Origin: an uncultured Actinomycetes bacterium
GTDB taxonomy: Bacteria > Actinomycetota > Actinomycetes > Nanopelagicales > Nanopelagicaceae
Reading direction: 5' to 3'
Assembly (NCBI GenBank): GCA_903907665.1
Contig: CAIVOW010000202.1
Coordinates: 1 to 7,454, forward strand
Length of the DNA stretch: 7,454 nt
The number at the start of each line of letters is the position of its first letter. The first letter of the stretch is position 1. A program made the translations under genes and the position numbers. A model generated the notes under the pieces. That model saw nothing but the letters and a program-made list of their open reading frames with translations, was not told the DNA's origin and did not search any database. Shown here piece by piece: positions 1-7,248 of this stretch.

Positions 1-705
1 ACCGTGTGGATCCTGACAATGGCTCTTATTTACAGCACGCGCCGATCTTTTGTAAAAAAGTCTGAAGATGACATTGTGATGGAGCCAATTACTCTTCAAC
101 GCATTCGTCGGATATTTACTTTTGATAAATCAATTATTATTGCTTTTTCAATCGGTACATTTATTGAATTTGCATGTAGCGACTGGTCCACTCTCGTAAC
201 GAATCAGGAGATTGGTGTACGTAAAAGCATAAGCGTGCTCTCGTACTTAGCGCTGATCGTTGGAATGATTCTTGGCCGAATGTATTTTGTTCGAATGACT
301 CGGTATCAATCTGAGCGATTTTGGATTCGATTGGGTGCCTTAGCCGGGGGCGGTGGATTTATCGTCTGTACCCAGCTTGGATGGTTCCTAGCTGGTAAGG
401 GATCATCACTTGCCTTACCCATCGAAGTAGCAGCATTTTTTATCGCGGGACTTGGGACCTCGTTCATGTCACCTTTATTCACGACGATTGCCAATCGCAG
501 AAGCTCCTTAAAAGCAAGTGAAATCGTCTCTCAACTCAACCTATCCAATACGATCATCATTTTTGGAGCAAAAATAATTGTTTCTTGGATAGCTCAAGTC
601 ACATCAATCACGATTGCCTTATTAGTCCCAGGGATATTCCTCATGCTTGTAGCTAAATTTGCTTACCTAGGAAATCCAAACCGGGTGGTTGAAAAAACGA
701 TTTAA
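1..705 (+). CDS. MFS transporter, C-terminal half (5' truncated by window edge)
   Basis: This is the 3' part of a major facilitator superfamily permease. The frame is open to base 1, so the GTG at 4 is probably internal and not the start. The 234 visible residues read as the end of TM6 (about 1-12), then a charged cytoplasmic loop rich in Lys/Arg/Asp/Glu (about 12-43), then six hydrophobic segments (about 44-62, 75-97, 105-130, 136-163, 182-200, 202-225), i.e. TM7-12. A Glu-x(4)-Asp-Trp-Ser element (EFACSDWST) in TM7 resembles the 'EGA..DWS' signature that I associate with YbjJ/fucose-permease-like MFS proteins. A GRMYFVRM stretch after TM8 resembles the second-half copy of MFS motif A. The substrate cannot be told; a sugar or drug exporter role would be a guess. 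The gene is convergent with glgB and shares its stop-codon bases. It is not obviously part of the glucan operon. Confidence 0.85.
   Translation, partial: TVWILTMALIYSTRRSFVKKSEDDIVMEPITLQRIRRIFTFDKSIIIAFSIGTFIEFACSDWSTLVTNQEIGVRKSISVLSYLALIVGMILGRMYFVRMTRYQSERFWIRLGALAGGGGFIVCTQLGWFLAGKGSSLALPIEVAAFFIAGLGTSFMSPLFTTIANRRSSLKASEIVSQLNLSNTIIIFGAKIIVSWIAQVTSITIALLVPGIFLMLVAKFAYLGNPNRVVEKTI
702..705. other. TTAA palindrome carrying both convergent stop codons
   Basis: The plus-strand MFS stop TAA is 703-705 and the minus-strand glgB stop TAA is 704-702. The four-base palindrome TTAA thus ends two converging genes with no intergenic DNA. Confidence 0.95.
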
Positions 706-2615
706 GCGGGTTTTAGCCATATCGTTGCAAGCGGTGGAAGTCGAAGAGTTGTCGGGACTCCGACAATCGATTCAATCCTCGAATTTGTAACCCCGCTCCC
801 ACCGAAACTCAAACTATCTGTATTGAGAATTTCATTCCACGTTCCCGCAGTAGGAAGTGGGAGTAAATAATTTTCGTGCGGGACGGGGGAGAAGTTAGTA
901 ATTGCCACAATGCATTCCCCGGTTTCAGACCAGCGCGCGAAAGCCATTGTGTTACCTGCCCCATCGTTGTCCACCAACCAGGTAAAGCCTTCGCTGGATG
1001 TGTCGCGCTCCCAGAGCGGTGAGTTCGCGCGATAGAGAATATTGATCTCTTTCACGCAGCCTTGTACTCCGCTGTGTTCCTCGTAGTCGGTTAAATGCCA
1101 ATCAAGTGAACGAGCCTCACTCCACTCATCATTTTGCGCAAATTCACATCCCATAAAGAGAAGCTTCTTGCCTGGATGCGCCCACATGAATCCATAAAGT
1201 GCTCGGAGAGTTGCGAGCTTTTGCCATCGGTCGCCAGGGATTCGACTAAGGAGTGATCCTTTTCCATGAACAACTTCATCATGGGAAAGTGGAAGCAAGA
1301 AATTTTCAGACCATGCGTAAAGAATTGAGAACGTTATTTCATTGTGATGATAAATGCGGTGAATTGGATCATGATGTATATATTCAAGAGTGTCATGCAT
1401 CCACCCCATGTTCCATTTGAAACCAAACCCAAGGCCATTTTCACTTGTTGGTTTTGTTACTCCTGCCCAGGCAGTTGATTCTTCTGCAATCATCATTATT
1501 CCGGGTACTTGCCGATATGCGGTTGCCGTTACCTCTTGTAGTAATGCAACGGCCTCAAGATTCTCGCGCCCACCAAGCTTATTAGGCAGCCACTCACCTT
1601 CTTTTCGCGAGTAATCTAAATACAGCATCGAAGCTACCGCATCGACTCGAATTCCATCAACGTGATACTCAAGGAGCCAATAGAGAGCACTCGCTACTAA
1701 GAAATTTCGAACTTCATTGCGACCATAATTAAATATCAAGGTTCCCCAGTCTGGATGCTCACCGAGTCTGGGATCTTCGTGTTCGTAAAGGGCCGTTCCA
1801 TCAAAACGGGCAAGTGCCCATTCATCTTTTGGAAAGTGGGCAGGAACCCAATCTAAGATGACCCCAATTCCAGCTTGATGAAGTGCATTAATAAAGAATT
1901 TAAAGTCATCGGGTGAGCCAAACCGAGATGTCGGTGCAAAGAGTGAAGTCACTTGGTATCCCCACGATCCACCGAAAGGATGTTCCATAATGGGGAGAAG
2001 CTCTACATGTGTGAAGCCGTTTTCAAGAATGTAATCCGTTAATTCTTTGGCGAGTTCACGATAAGAGAGCCCAGGTCGCCATGACCCAAGATGAACTTCA
2101 TAAGTACTCATTGGTGATTTCCACGGTTGAAAAGTTTCGCGCTCCTTCATCCACGCTTCGTCATGCCAAGCAAAGTTGGATTCGTGAACTATCGACGCTG
2201 TATCAGGAGGAACCTGTGTTGCTTGCGCCATGGGATCAGCATGATCAACCCAACGCTTATCTGGACCATTGATTGCAAACTTGTACTTAGTTCCAGCTCC
2301 GAGTTCTGGAATAAATATTTCCCAAATACCATTTGCTCCAAGGGGAATCATCGGATGAGTGTTTTTATCCCAAAAATTATGATCTCCAATAAGACTTACG
2401 GCTCGCGCATTAGGAGCCCAAACCGAGAATGCCGTCCCGAGGAGCTCACCGCGCGAATCTCGACGTACATGCGCCCCCAATACCTGCCATAGGCGTTCAT
2501 GTCGCCCTTCAGCGATCAGGTATAGATCCATCTCACCCAGCGTTGAATGTGGGTTCAAATAACCAACTGGTGGGAACTTTACTGTGGGTTTTTTGCTAAA
2601 AAACTTTTTGATCAT
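702..2615 (-). CDS. glgB: 1,4-alpha-glucan branching enzyme GlgB (short form)
   Basis: GlgB (EC 2.4.1.18, GH13) cuts alpha-1,4 chains and re-attaches them as alpha-1,6 branches in the cytoplasm. The product is 637 aa. Residues about 20-50 carry the [21 protein letters not shown] lead-in, about 58-145 a CBM48 domain (FSVWAPNA), about 165-520 the TIM barrel, and 540-637 the C-terminal beta domain. GH13 motifs are intact: DWVPAHF (255-261), GIRVDAVA with nucleophile Asp325, IAEES with acid/base Glu378, and [10 protein letters not shown] with Asp446. [11 protein letters not shown] (345-355) and EWS..SLDW are also typical. The frame is open upstream to 2696, but the ATG at 2615 is preferred: it forms an ATGA overlap with the glgE stop, and upstream residues do not look family-like. 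The Shine-Dalgarno is weak (GTGGAT), consistent with translational coupling. Actinobacterial GlgBs are usually about 700-760 aa; the additional N-terminal N1 module is absent here. The stop codon TAA (704-702) overlaps the MFS stop. Confidence 0.97.
   Translation of the reverse strand: MIKKFFSKKPTVKFPPVGYLNPHSTLGEMDLYLIAEGRHERLWQVLGAHVRRDSRGELLGTAFSVWAPNARAVSLIGDHNFWDKNTHPMIPLGANGIWEIFIPELGAGTKYKFAINGPDKRWVDHADPMAQATQVPPDTASIVHESNFAWHDEAWMKERETFQPWKSPMSTYEVHLGSWRPGLSYRELAKELTDYILENGFTHVELLPIMEHPFGGSWGYQVTSLFAPTSRFGSPDDFKFFINALHQAGIGVILDWVPAHFPKDEWALARFDGTALYEHEDPRLGEHPDWGTLIFNYGRNEVRNFLVASALYWLLEYHVDGIRVDAVASMLYLDYSRKEGEWLPNKLGGRENLEAVALLQEVTATAYRQVPGIMMIAEESTAWAGVTKPTSENGLGFGFKWNMGWMHDTLEYIHHDPIHRIYHHNEITFSILYAWSENFLLPLSHDEVVHGKGSLLSRIPGDRWQKLATLRALYGFMWAHPGKKLLFMGCEFAQNDEWSEARSLDWHLTDYEEHSGVQGCVKEINILYRANSPLWERDTSSEGFTWLVDNDGAGNTMAFARWSETGECIVAITNFSPVPHENYLLPLPTAGTWNEILNTDSLSFGGSGVTNSRIESIVGVPTTLRLPPLATIWLKPA
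2612..2615 (-). other. ATGA start-stop overlap, glgE/glgB
   Basis: The glgB ATG (2615-2613) and the glgE TGA (2614-2612) overlap in the same way as the aceE/glgE junction. The weak Shine-Dalgarno before glgB (GTGGAT about 8 nt upstream) suggests that glgB translation depends on ribosomes ending glgE. Confidence 0.9.
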
Positions 2616-4342
2616 GGACGATCCACGTAGGCAATATGAGCAACTTTTCCATCTGGTCGCCCTGGATTTAGTTTCACAAAAGTATGTGGATGCCAAGTAT
2701 AAGTTTTTCCATCAAGTAAATCTTTAACATCAAAAGTATCGCTTTCAAATCCTAAGAACCACATATCCCAATGAATCATGCTCTCTTGTGGTCCTTTTGG
2801 ATCTAGGTTCACTACGACGAGAACAAGGTCACTTCCTTCTCGTTTGGAGTAAGCAATGATGTTTTCATTATCACTTGGGTGAAATTGCAGATTGCGTAAA
2901 CGTTGCAAAGCTGGGTGTTCACGACGTATTGCATTGAGTTGAGCGATAAAAGGCTCAAGTGTCTGGCCAGCTTTACGAGCTTTGTCCCAGTCACGGACCT
3001 TAATCTCATATTTCTCTGAGTCTTTGTATTCTTCCCCGCCCTCGTGAAGCGGCACGTGTTCGTAGAGTTCATATCCTGCATACATTCCCCACGATGGGCT
3101 CATCGTCGAAGCGAGCACAGCACGTAAAGCGAAAATGGCAGGATTCCCGCTCTGTAGATGGATGGGCAGAATATCTGGAGTATTTACCCAGAGATTTGGT
3201 CTGAAAAAAGCACTTGTATCCTTCGATAGCTCGCGTCCATATTCAGTCAATTCATTTTTGGTGACGCGCCAAGTGAAATATGTATAGGACTGTTGGAATC
3301 CGGCTTTCCCAAGTGCATGCATCATCGTGGGGTGTGTAAATGCTTCAGCAAGAAAGATAATGTCCTGAAATTCTTGATTAATTGCGTGGATTAGCTCCTG
3401 CCAAAAATTAACCGGTTTGGTGTGAGGATTATCAACTCGAAATATTTTGATTCCTTGTGAAATCCAATATTTCACAATTCGTAAAACTTCAGCAAATAAG
3501 TGTGGATAGTCATTATCAAAATTAATCGGATAGATATCTTGATACTTCTTTGGCGGATTTTCTGCGTACGCAATCGTTCCATCTGGGCGTTTAGTGAAAA
3601 ATTCTTCATTGGTCGTAACCCAGGGATGGTCAGGGGAGCACTGCAGTGCAAGGTCTAAAGCAACTTCAATATTTAATTTATTGGCTGCGGCAACAAATTC
3701 TTGAAAATCCGACAGGGTTCCAAGTTCGGGATTAATGGCATCGTGCCCGCCAGCTTTGCTTCCGATTCCCCATGGGACTCCTGGATCGCTAACTTCTGCA
3801 TTCGTTGAGTTGTTCTTACCTTTTCGAAATTGGAGACCTATGGGATGAATTGGAGGTAAATACAAAACATCAAAACCCATATCAGAGACGCGCTTGAGAG
3901 ATGCCTGTGCGGTTTTAAATGTACCGCTGATAATCGAACCATCGCTGTTCTTTATCGCACCTTCACTTCGTGGAAAGAATTCATACCAAGAACCAACCAA
4001 TGCGCGCTCAGGTTCAACACGTATCGAATATTTTTCAGATTGCCCTGTTACGCCTTTCTCATCGAAGACCTCGATAGCGAAATGCCATAAACCAAGTGCC
4101 GTGGGAGTTAGCCAAGCTTCATAACGTTTTGAATTAGGCCAGACTTCACGCATAGGTTCTGTCTGGACCAAAGCGCCTTTCGGATCAAAAAGAAGCGCGT
4201 TTGCCGAAAATGTCTCATGACCTTCGCGGAAGATTGTTGCAGAAACAGGTAGCGATTCACCAGGAATCGCCTTCGTTGGAACGAATTCACCACCAAAGTA
4301 GGTTGCAGGTGCAACATCTACGATTGGAAAGCGAGTAATCAT
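2612..4342 (-). CDS. glgE: Alpha-1,4-glucan:maltose-1-phosphate maltosyltransferase GlgE, apparently lacking domain S
   Basis: GlgE (EC 2.4.99.16, GH13_3) transfers maltosyl units from alpha-maltose-1-phosphate to the non-reducing end of alpha-1,4-glucans. The start is family-like (RFPIVDVAP, then [10 protein letters not shown] and FREGHE), giving domain N at about 1-110. The catalytic barrel follows from [10 protein letters not shown] (119-128). Nucleophile Asp304 ([10 protein letters not shown]), acid/base Glu333 (LAEAF) and Asp390 (NTPD) are present. Lys174, Gln234, Lys265, Tyr267 and Asn305 match the maltose-1-phosphate-binding residues recalled for Streptomyces GlgE. All of these sit exactly 90 below S. 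coelicolor numbering, whereas the N-terminal motif is offset by only about 16. Roughly 75 residues are therefore missing between about 95 and 115, where the helical domain S is normally inserted. Total length is 576 aa against the usual 640-700. The ATG at 4342 overlaps the aceE stop as ATGA and has a GGAAGGA ribosome site 5 nt upstream. Confidence 0.96.
   Translation of the reverse strand: MITRFPIVDVAPATYFGGEFVPTKAIPGESLPVSATIFREGHETFSANALLFDPKGALVQTEPMREVWPNSKRYEAWLTPTALGLWHFAIEVFDEKGVTGQSEKYSIRVEPERALVGSWYEFFPRSEGAIKNSDGSIISGTFKTAQASLKRVSDMGFDVLYLPPIHPIGLQFRKGKNNSTNAEVSDPGVPWGIGSKAGGHDAINPELGTLSDFQEFVAAANKLNIEVALDLALQCSPDHPWVTTNEEFFTKRPDGTIAYAENPPKKYQDIYPINFDNDYPHLFAEVLRIVKYWISQGIKIFRVDNPHTKPVNFWQELIHAINQEFQDIIFLAEAFTHPTMMHALGKAGFQQSYTYFTWRVTKNELTEYGRELSKDTSAFFRPNLWVNTPDILPIHLQSGNPAIFALRAVLASTMSPSWGMYAGYELYEHVPLHEGGEEYKDSEKYEIKVRDWDKARKAGQTLEPFIAQLNAIRREHPALQRLRNLQFHPSDNENIIAYSKREGSDLVLVVVNLDPKGPQESMIHWDMWFLGFESDTFDVKDLLDGKTYTWHPHTFVKLNPGRPDGKVAHIAYVDRP
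4339..4342 (-). other. ATGA start-stop overlap, aceE/glgE
   Basis: The glgE ATG (4342-4340) and the aceE TGA (4341-4339) share two bases, the classical arrangement for translational reinitiation. It fixes the relative expression of a PDH subunit and the glucan polymerase. Confidence 0.92.
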
Positions 4343-7068
4343 CCAGATCCTTCCGTATTGCCAGGATCAGCAGCTTTGACGTCGTTAATTTGATAACGCT
4401 CTATCGCCTCCTGGACAACTTTAGATTTTAATTCACCTTCCTCAGCTAACTGGGAAAGTGCTGCGATTGTGATGGATGCGCCGTCCACTTTGAAGTGTCT
4501 TCGAAGAGCCCCACGCGTATCTGATAATCCAAATCCATCCGTTCCAAGTGAAGAAAACGGATTCTTAACCCATGGAGCGATTTGGTCTTGTACCGCCTTC
4601 ATGAAGTCACTTACTGCAATTACTGGACCTTCATGGCCAGCTAATTTCTTGGTAACAAATGCACTCTTCTTATCACCAGGATTAAGTAAGTTATGGCGAT
4701 CAACTTCTAAACCATTTCGTCGCATTTCATTCCATGAGGTAACCGACCAAACGTTGGCCGAAACGCCCCAATGCTCATCCAGGAGTTTCTGTGCCTCAAG
4801 AGCCCAATTGACTCCAACCCCAGATGCCAAGAGCTGAACTTTGCGCTTGTGCTTCGATGTTGCAGGTGCATATAAATACATACCTTTTAGAAGTCCATCG
4901 ACGTCAAGATTTGCTGGTTCGGCAGGCTGAGGGTACGGCTCGTTATAAACAGTGATGTAGAAGAAAACGTTCTCACTATTTTCACCATACATACGGCGAA
5001 GCCCATCACGCACGATGTGGCCAAGCTCAAAACCAAATGCCGGATCGTATGCAACAACAGCTGGATTAGTTGACGCAAGAAGCGGTGAATGACCATCCTC
5101 ATGCTGTAAACCTTCACCATTGAGAGTCGTGCGTCCTGCAGTAGCCCCGACTACAAATCCACGAGCTAATTGGTCGGTGGCTGCCCAGAATGCATCTCCG
5201 GTGCGTTGGAATCCAAACATTGAATAGAAAATGTAAATTGGAATCATTGGTTCATCGTGGGTTGAATACGAAGATCCAACTGCCGTAAAGGATGCTGCTG
5301 ATCCTGCCTCATTAATACCTTCGTGCAGAATCACACCAGAAGTAGATTCTTTATACGAGAGCATCAATTCACGGTCAACGGCGGTATAGGTCTGTCCGTG
5401 AGGTGAATAAATTTTTAAACTTGGGAAAAGTGAATCCATTCCAAAGGTACGAGCTTCATCAGGAATAATTGGAACAAAACGCTTTCCTATTTCTGGATCC
5501 TTAATGAGGTCCTTGAGAAGTCGCACGAAAGCCATCGTTGTCGCAATTCCTTGCGCACCTGAACCACGCGCTACTGATTCATAAGCCGCGGCAGGCGGTT
5601 GTGGAAGTGGCTTTGAAGCTTTGCGGCGCGAAGGTATCGCACCACCAAGTGCTTGGCGACGCTCGATTAAATACTTATATTCTGCTGAATCTTCAGCAGG
5701 GCGGTAATAAGGCGGAAGATACTTATCAATTGCTTCATCTGGAATTGGAAGTTGAAGGCGATTTTTAAACTCAATTAAGTCCTCTTGAGTCATCTTTTTC
5801 ATTTGATGAGTGGAGTTACGTCCTTCAAAATGAGATCCCAAAGTCCAACCCTTAATTGTTTTTGCAAGAATTACTGTTGGGCGACCTTTGTGCTCCGTTG
5901 CTGACTTATAAGCAGCATACATTTTGCGATAGTCATGGCCACCGCGGCGAAGTGCCCAAATCTTCTCATCGCTCCAGTCCTTGACGAGCGCGGCGGTACG
6001 CGGATCGCGACCGAAGAAGTGCTCACGAACATAAGCGCCATCTTCAGTCTTAAAGGTTTGGAAATCACCATCAGGTGTCTTGTTCATTAAATCGACAAGC
6101 GCGCCTTCTCGATCATTTGCAAGCAGTTCATCCCATTCATGGCCCCATACGACCTTAATGACATTCCAACCCGCTCCACCAAAAATTGATTCAAGTTCTT
6201 GCATGATCTTGCCGTTTCCACGGACCGGACCATCAAGTCGCTGCAAGTTGCAGTTGATGACAAAAGTTAAGTTGTCCAGGCCCTCGCGTGCTGCAAGTGA
6301 AAGTGCGCCAAGACTTTCTGGCTCATCTGTTTCACCATCTCCAAGAAAAGCCCACACTCGCTGCTCGCTCGTGTCTTTTATGCCACGACCTTGTAAGTAG
6401 CGGTTGTAACGCGCTTGGTAAATTGCATTGATTGGACCAAGGCCCATCGACACAGTTGGGAATTGCCAGAATTCTGGCATTAACCGGGGATGAGGATACG
6501 AGGAAAGTCCGCCACCATCATGTGAAAGTTCTTGACGAAATCCATCCATTTGATCTTCCGAGAAGCGACCTTCAACAAATGCACGCGCATACATTCCTGG
6601 GCTTGCATGCCCTTGGAAGTAAATTTGGTCGCCGCCGCCAGGATGATCTTTCCCGCGAAAGAAATGATTAAAGCCAACTTCATACAACGTCGCAGAAGAT
6701 GCATAAGAAGAGATATGTCCACCGACTCCAACACCTGGACGTTGTGCACGATGCACCATAACTGCTGCGTTCCAGCGAATAATGCGACGAATTCTGCGTT
6801 CCATATCTTCATCGCCAGGAAATGCTGGTTCATCATCGGGGTGAATAGTGTTGATGTAATTAGTAGAGCGCACACTTGAAATGCCAACGTTATTCTCACT
6901 TGCCTGTTGCAACATTGAAAGCATTAAATATCTGGCTCTTACTGGACCAGCATTCTTAAGAACGGCGTCAAGGGAATCCCTCCATTCAGCAGTCTCTTGC
7001 GGATCGGTATCCACTAGCTGCCCAATGAGGTGATCTGGTGCCTGACTATTTTCGCTCGGTGAGGTCAT
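4339..7068 (-). CDS. aceE: Pyruvate dehydrogenase E1 component, homodimeric type (AceE)
   Basis: AceE (EC 1.2.4.1) is the thiamine-diphosphate-dependent E1 subunit of the pyruvate dehydrogenase complex; it decarboxylates pyruvate and passes the acetyl group to lipoyl-E2. At 909 aa the length is normal for the family. The cofactor site is complete: GDGETDE (243-249) and [11 protein letters not shown] (272-282). Asp244, Asn274 and Gln276 correspond to E. coli Asp230, Asn260 and Gln262, and His421 corresponds to His407 in the active-site loop. The second half contains HEGINEAGS (582-590), [12 protein letters not shown] (614-625) and [16 protein letters not shown] (645-660), all hallmark AceE blocks, and ends with [12 protein letters not shown] (841-852) plus a short hydrophilic tail. 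It is the first gene of the apparent aceE-glgE-glgB operon and diverges from a DUF3052 gene. No E2/E3 genes are in view. The ATG at 7068 is accepted because residues after it match family N-termini; the nearest purine-rich stretch (GGGGGAAAGA) is rather far, about 10 nt upstream. Confidence 0.98.
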   Translation of the reverse strand: MTSPSENSQAPDHLIGQLVDTDPQETAEWRDSLDAVLKNAGPVRARYLMLSMLQQASENNVGISSVRSTNYINTIHPDDEPAFPGDEDMERRIRRIIRWNAAVMVHRAQRPGVGVGGHISSYASSATLYEVGFNHFFRGKDHPGGGDQIYFQGHASPGMYARAFVEGRFSEDQMDGFRQELSHDGGGLSSYPHPRLMPEFWQFPTVSMGLGPINAIYQARYNRYLQGRGIKDTSEQRVWAFLGDGETDEPESLGALSLAAREGLDNLTFVINCNLQRLDGPVRGNGKIMQELESIFGGAGWNVIKVVWGHEWDELLANDREGALVDLMNKTPDGDFQTFKTEDGAYVREHFFGRDPRTAALVKDWSDEKIWALRRGGHDYRKMYAAYKSATEHKGRPTVILAKTIKGWTLGSHFEGRNSTHQMKKMTQEDLIEFKNRLQLPIPDEAIDKYLPPYYRPAEDSAEYKYLIERRQALGGAIPSRRKASKPLPQPPAAAYESVARGSGAQGIATTMAFVRLLKDLIKDPEIGKRFVPIIPDEARTFGMDSLFPSLKIYSPHGQTYTAVDRELMLSYKESTSGVILHEGINEAGSAASFTAVGSSYSTHDEPMIPIYIFYSMFGFQRTGDAFWAATDQLARGFVVGATAGRTTLNGEGLQHEDGHSPLLASTNPAVVAYDPAFGFELGHIVRDGLRRMYGENSENVFFYITVYNEPYPQPAEPANLDVDGLLKGMYLYAPATSKHKRKVQLLASGVGVNWALEAQKLLDEHWGVSANVWSVTSWNEMRRNGLEVDRHNLLNPGDKKSAFVTKKLAGHEGPVIAVSDFMKAVQDQIAPWVKNPFSSLGTDGFGLSDTRGALRRHFKVDGASITIAALSQLAEEGELKSKVVQEAIERYQINDVKAADPGNTEGSG
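4348..4354 (-). promoter_or_regulatory. Ribosome binding site of glgE
   Basis: The minus strand reads GGAAGGA followed by a 5-nt spacer (TCTGG) and the glgE ATG. It lies inside the last codons of aceE. It supports the start at 4342 and shows that glgE can recruit ribosomes itself in addition to coupling through the ATGA overlap. Confidence 0.75.
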
Positions 7069-7069
7069 A

Positions 7070-7095
7070 GGGCCTATCTTTCCCCCTCAAGGCCC
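7070..7095 (-). promoter_or_regulatory. Possible hairpin over the aceE ribosome-binding region
   Basis: In the aceE mRNA, GGGCCT (7095-7090) can pair with AGGCCC (7075-7070), a perfect 6-bp G+C-rich stem ending two bases before the ATG. The 14-nt loop contains the purine tract GAGGGGGAAAGA, the only Shine-Dalgarno-like stretch for aceE. The stem could present the purine tract in a loop or impede initiation. Only the complementarity is seen; function is inferred. Confidence 0.35.
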
Positions 7096-7101
7096 CTCTC
7101 G

Positions 7102-7200
7102 TCACATCGGCAGACGCGTTAAGTCCAAGATTTGGGACACAAGGAGCCGAAAGGACTTGCAAGAAGGGGAAAGGTTGGGTGGACTACTCCTGTGAAACAC
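7102..7200 (-). CDS. Candidate 32-codon leader ORF upstream of aceE
   Basis: On the minus strand a perfect AGGAGG (complement of 7206-7211) is followed by a 5-nt spacer and a GTG codon at 7200. The frame then stays open for 32 codons to TGA (7104-7102), ending 33 nt before the aceE ATG. The predicted peptide begins M-F-H-R-S-S-P-P, contains one Cys (residue 14), is Ser/Pro/Leu-rich, and ends with R-L-P-M. I recognise no family. It could be a regulatory leader peptide for the aceE operon or simply a chance ORF; the ideal ribosome site is the main support. For it to be translated the aceE transcript must begin upstream of about 7215. Confidence 0.3.
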   Translation of the reverse strand: MFHRSSPPNLSPSCKSFRLLVSQILDLTRLPM

Positions 7201-7201
7201 A
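7191..7201. repeat. Perfect short inverted repeat TGTG-AAA-CACA
   Basis: TGTG and CACA flank a three-base spacer in the divergent region. It could be part of an operator. It only partly resembles a CRP/GlxR-type site (TGTGA-N6-TCACA), since the nearest TCAC is one base too far away. The size is small enough for chance. Confidence 0.25.
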
Positions 7202-7205
7202 CTCA

Positions 7206-7211
7206 CCTCCT
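7206..7211 (-). promoter_or_regulatory. Consensus Shine-Dalgarno of the candidate leader ORF
   Basis: The minus strand reads ATGAGGAGGTGAGTGTG: a full AGGAGGTG complementary to the 16S rRNA 3' end, with optimal 5-nt spacing to GTG. It is the best ribosome site in the window, better than those of aceE, glgE and glgB, and does not serve any known gene. Confidence 0.45.
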
Positions 7212-7212
7212 C

Positions 7213-7248
7213 ATGAGCACTTATGCAGGACGCCAGGAGCAAGCTTGA
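7213..7248 (+). CDS. 11-codon mini-ORF overlapping the DUF3052 start (or displaced true N-terminus)
   Basis: ATG at 7213 reads MSTYAGRQEQA and stops at TGA 7246-7248, which overlaps the TTG start of DUF3052 (TTGA). Two readings are possible: a tiny upstream ORF coupled to DUF3052, or the genuine N-terminus of DUF3052 put out of frame by one base. Many DUF3052 proteins, as I recall, begin with Met-Ser-Ala/Thr-Thr and a short charged lead, which resembles this peptide. No Shine-Dalgarno precedes the ATG, so it would have to be leaderless. Confidence 0.25.
   Translation: MSTYAGRQEQA
7235..7239 (+). promoter_or_regulatory. Ribosome binding site of the DUF3052 gene
   Basis: AGGAG lies five bases before the TTG at 7245 and decides in favour of that start. 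It is embedded in the 11-codon mini-ORF that ends across the same TTG. Confidence 0.6.

Larger units (their letters stand above)
702..7068 (-). other. Predicted aceE-glgE-glgB operon
   Basis: The three minus-strand genes are joined by ATGA overlaps at 4339-4342 and 2612-2615, with no room for internal promoters outside coding sequence and no terminator-like hairpin plus T-run at either junction. Co-transcription and termination-reinitiation coupling are inferred from this. I saw no clear intrinsic terminator just past glgB; the T-rich stretch near 690-697 on the minus strand precedes rather than follows a hairpin, so the transcript probably runs on into the antisense of the MFS gene or stops by Rho. 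Confidence 0.75.
7069..7244. promoter_or_regulatory. Divergent control region between aceE and the DUF3052 gene
   Basis: These 176 bp must hold at least the DUF3052 promoter and probably the aceE promoter. I could not assign convincing -35/-10 pairs on either strand. The segment contains several small palindromes (TGTGAAACACA at 7191-7201, CTTGCAAG at 7156-7163, an imperfect one at 7123-7138), a hairpin at the aceE start, and a candidate leader ORF, listed separately. Confidence 0.6.

Noticed and set aside
675..697. Intrinsic terminator between the MFS gene and glgB
   Set aside because: AACC-GGGT-GGTT is a short stem followed by A residues on the plus strand; on the minus strand the T-run comes before the stem, so neither direction fits a terminator.
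2127..2492. 121-codon plus-strand ORF opposite glgB
   Set aside because: Antisense shadow of the well-conserved CBM48 region of glgB with no ribosome site or family resemblance.
2616..2696. 27-codon upstream extension of glgB, starting at an ATG at 2696
   Set aside because: It lies wholly inside glgE, the residues do not look like a GlgB N-terminus, and the ATG at 2615 gives a classical ATGA overlap.
6480..6899. 139-codon minus-strand ORF inside aceE
   Set aside because: Shadow frame of aceE; the translation has no recognisable domain and aceE is intact throughout this stretch.
7123..7138. Imperfect palindrome GTCCAAGATTTGGGAC as an operator
   Set aside because: Only four outer and one inner Watson-Crick pairs; similar matches are expected by chance and no second copy was seen.
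7191..7207. CRP/GlxR-type operator (TGTGA ... TCAC)
   Set aside because: The spacing between half-sites is seven, not six, and the outer bases do not match, so it fails the consensus; kept only as a small palindrome.
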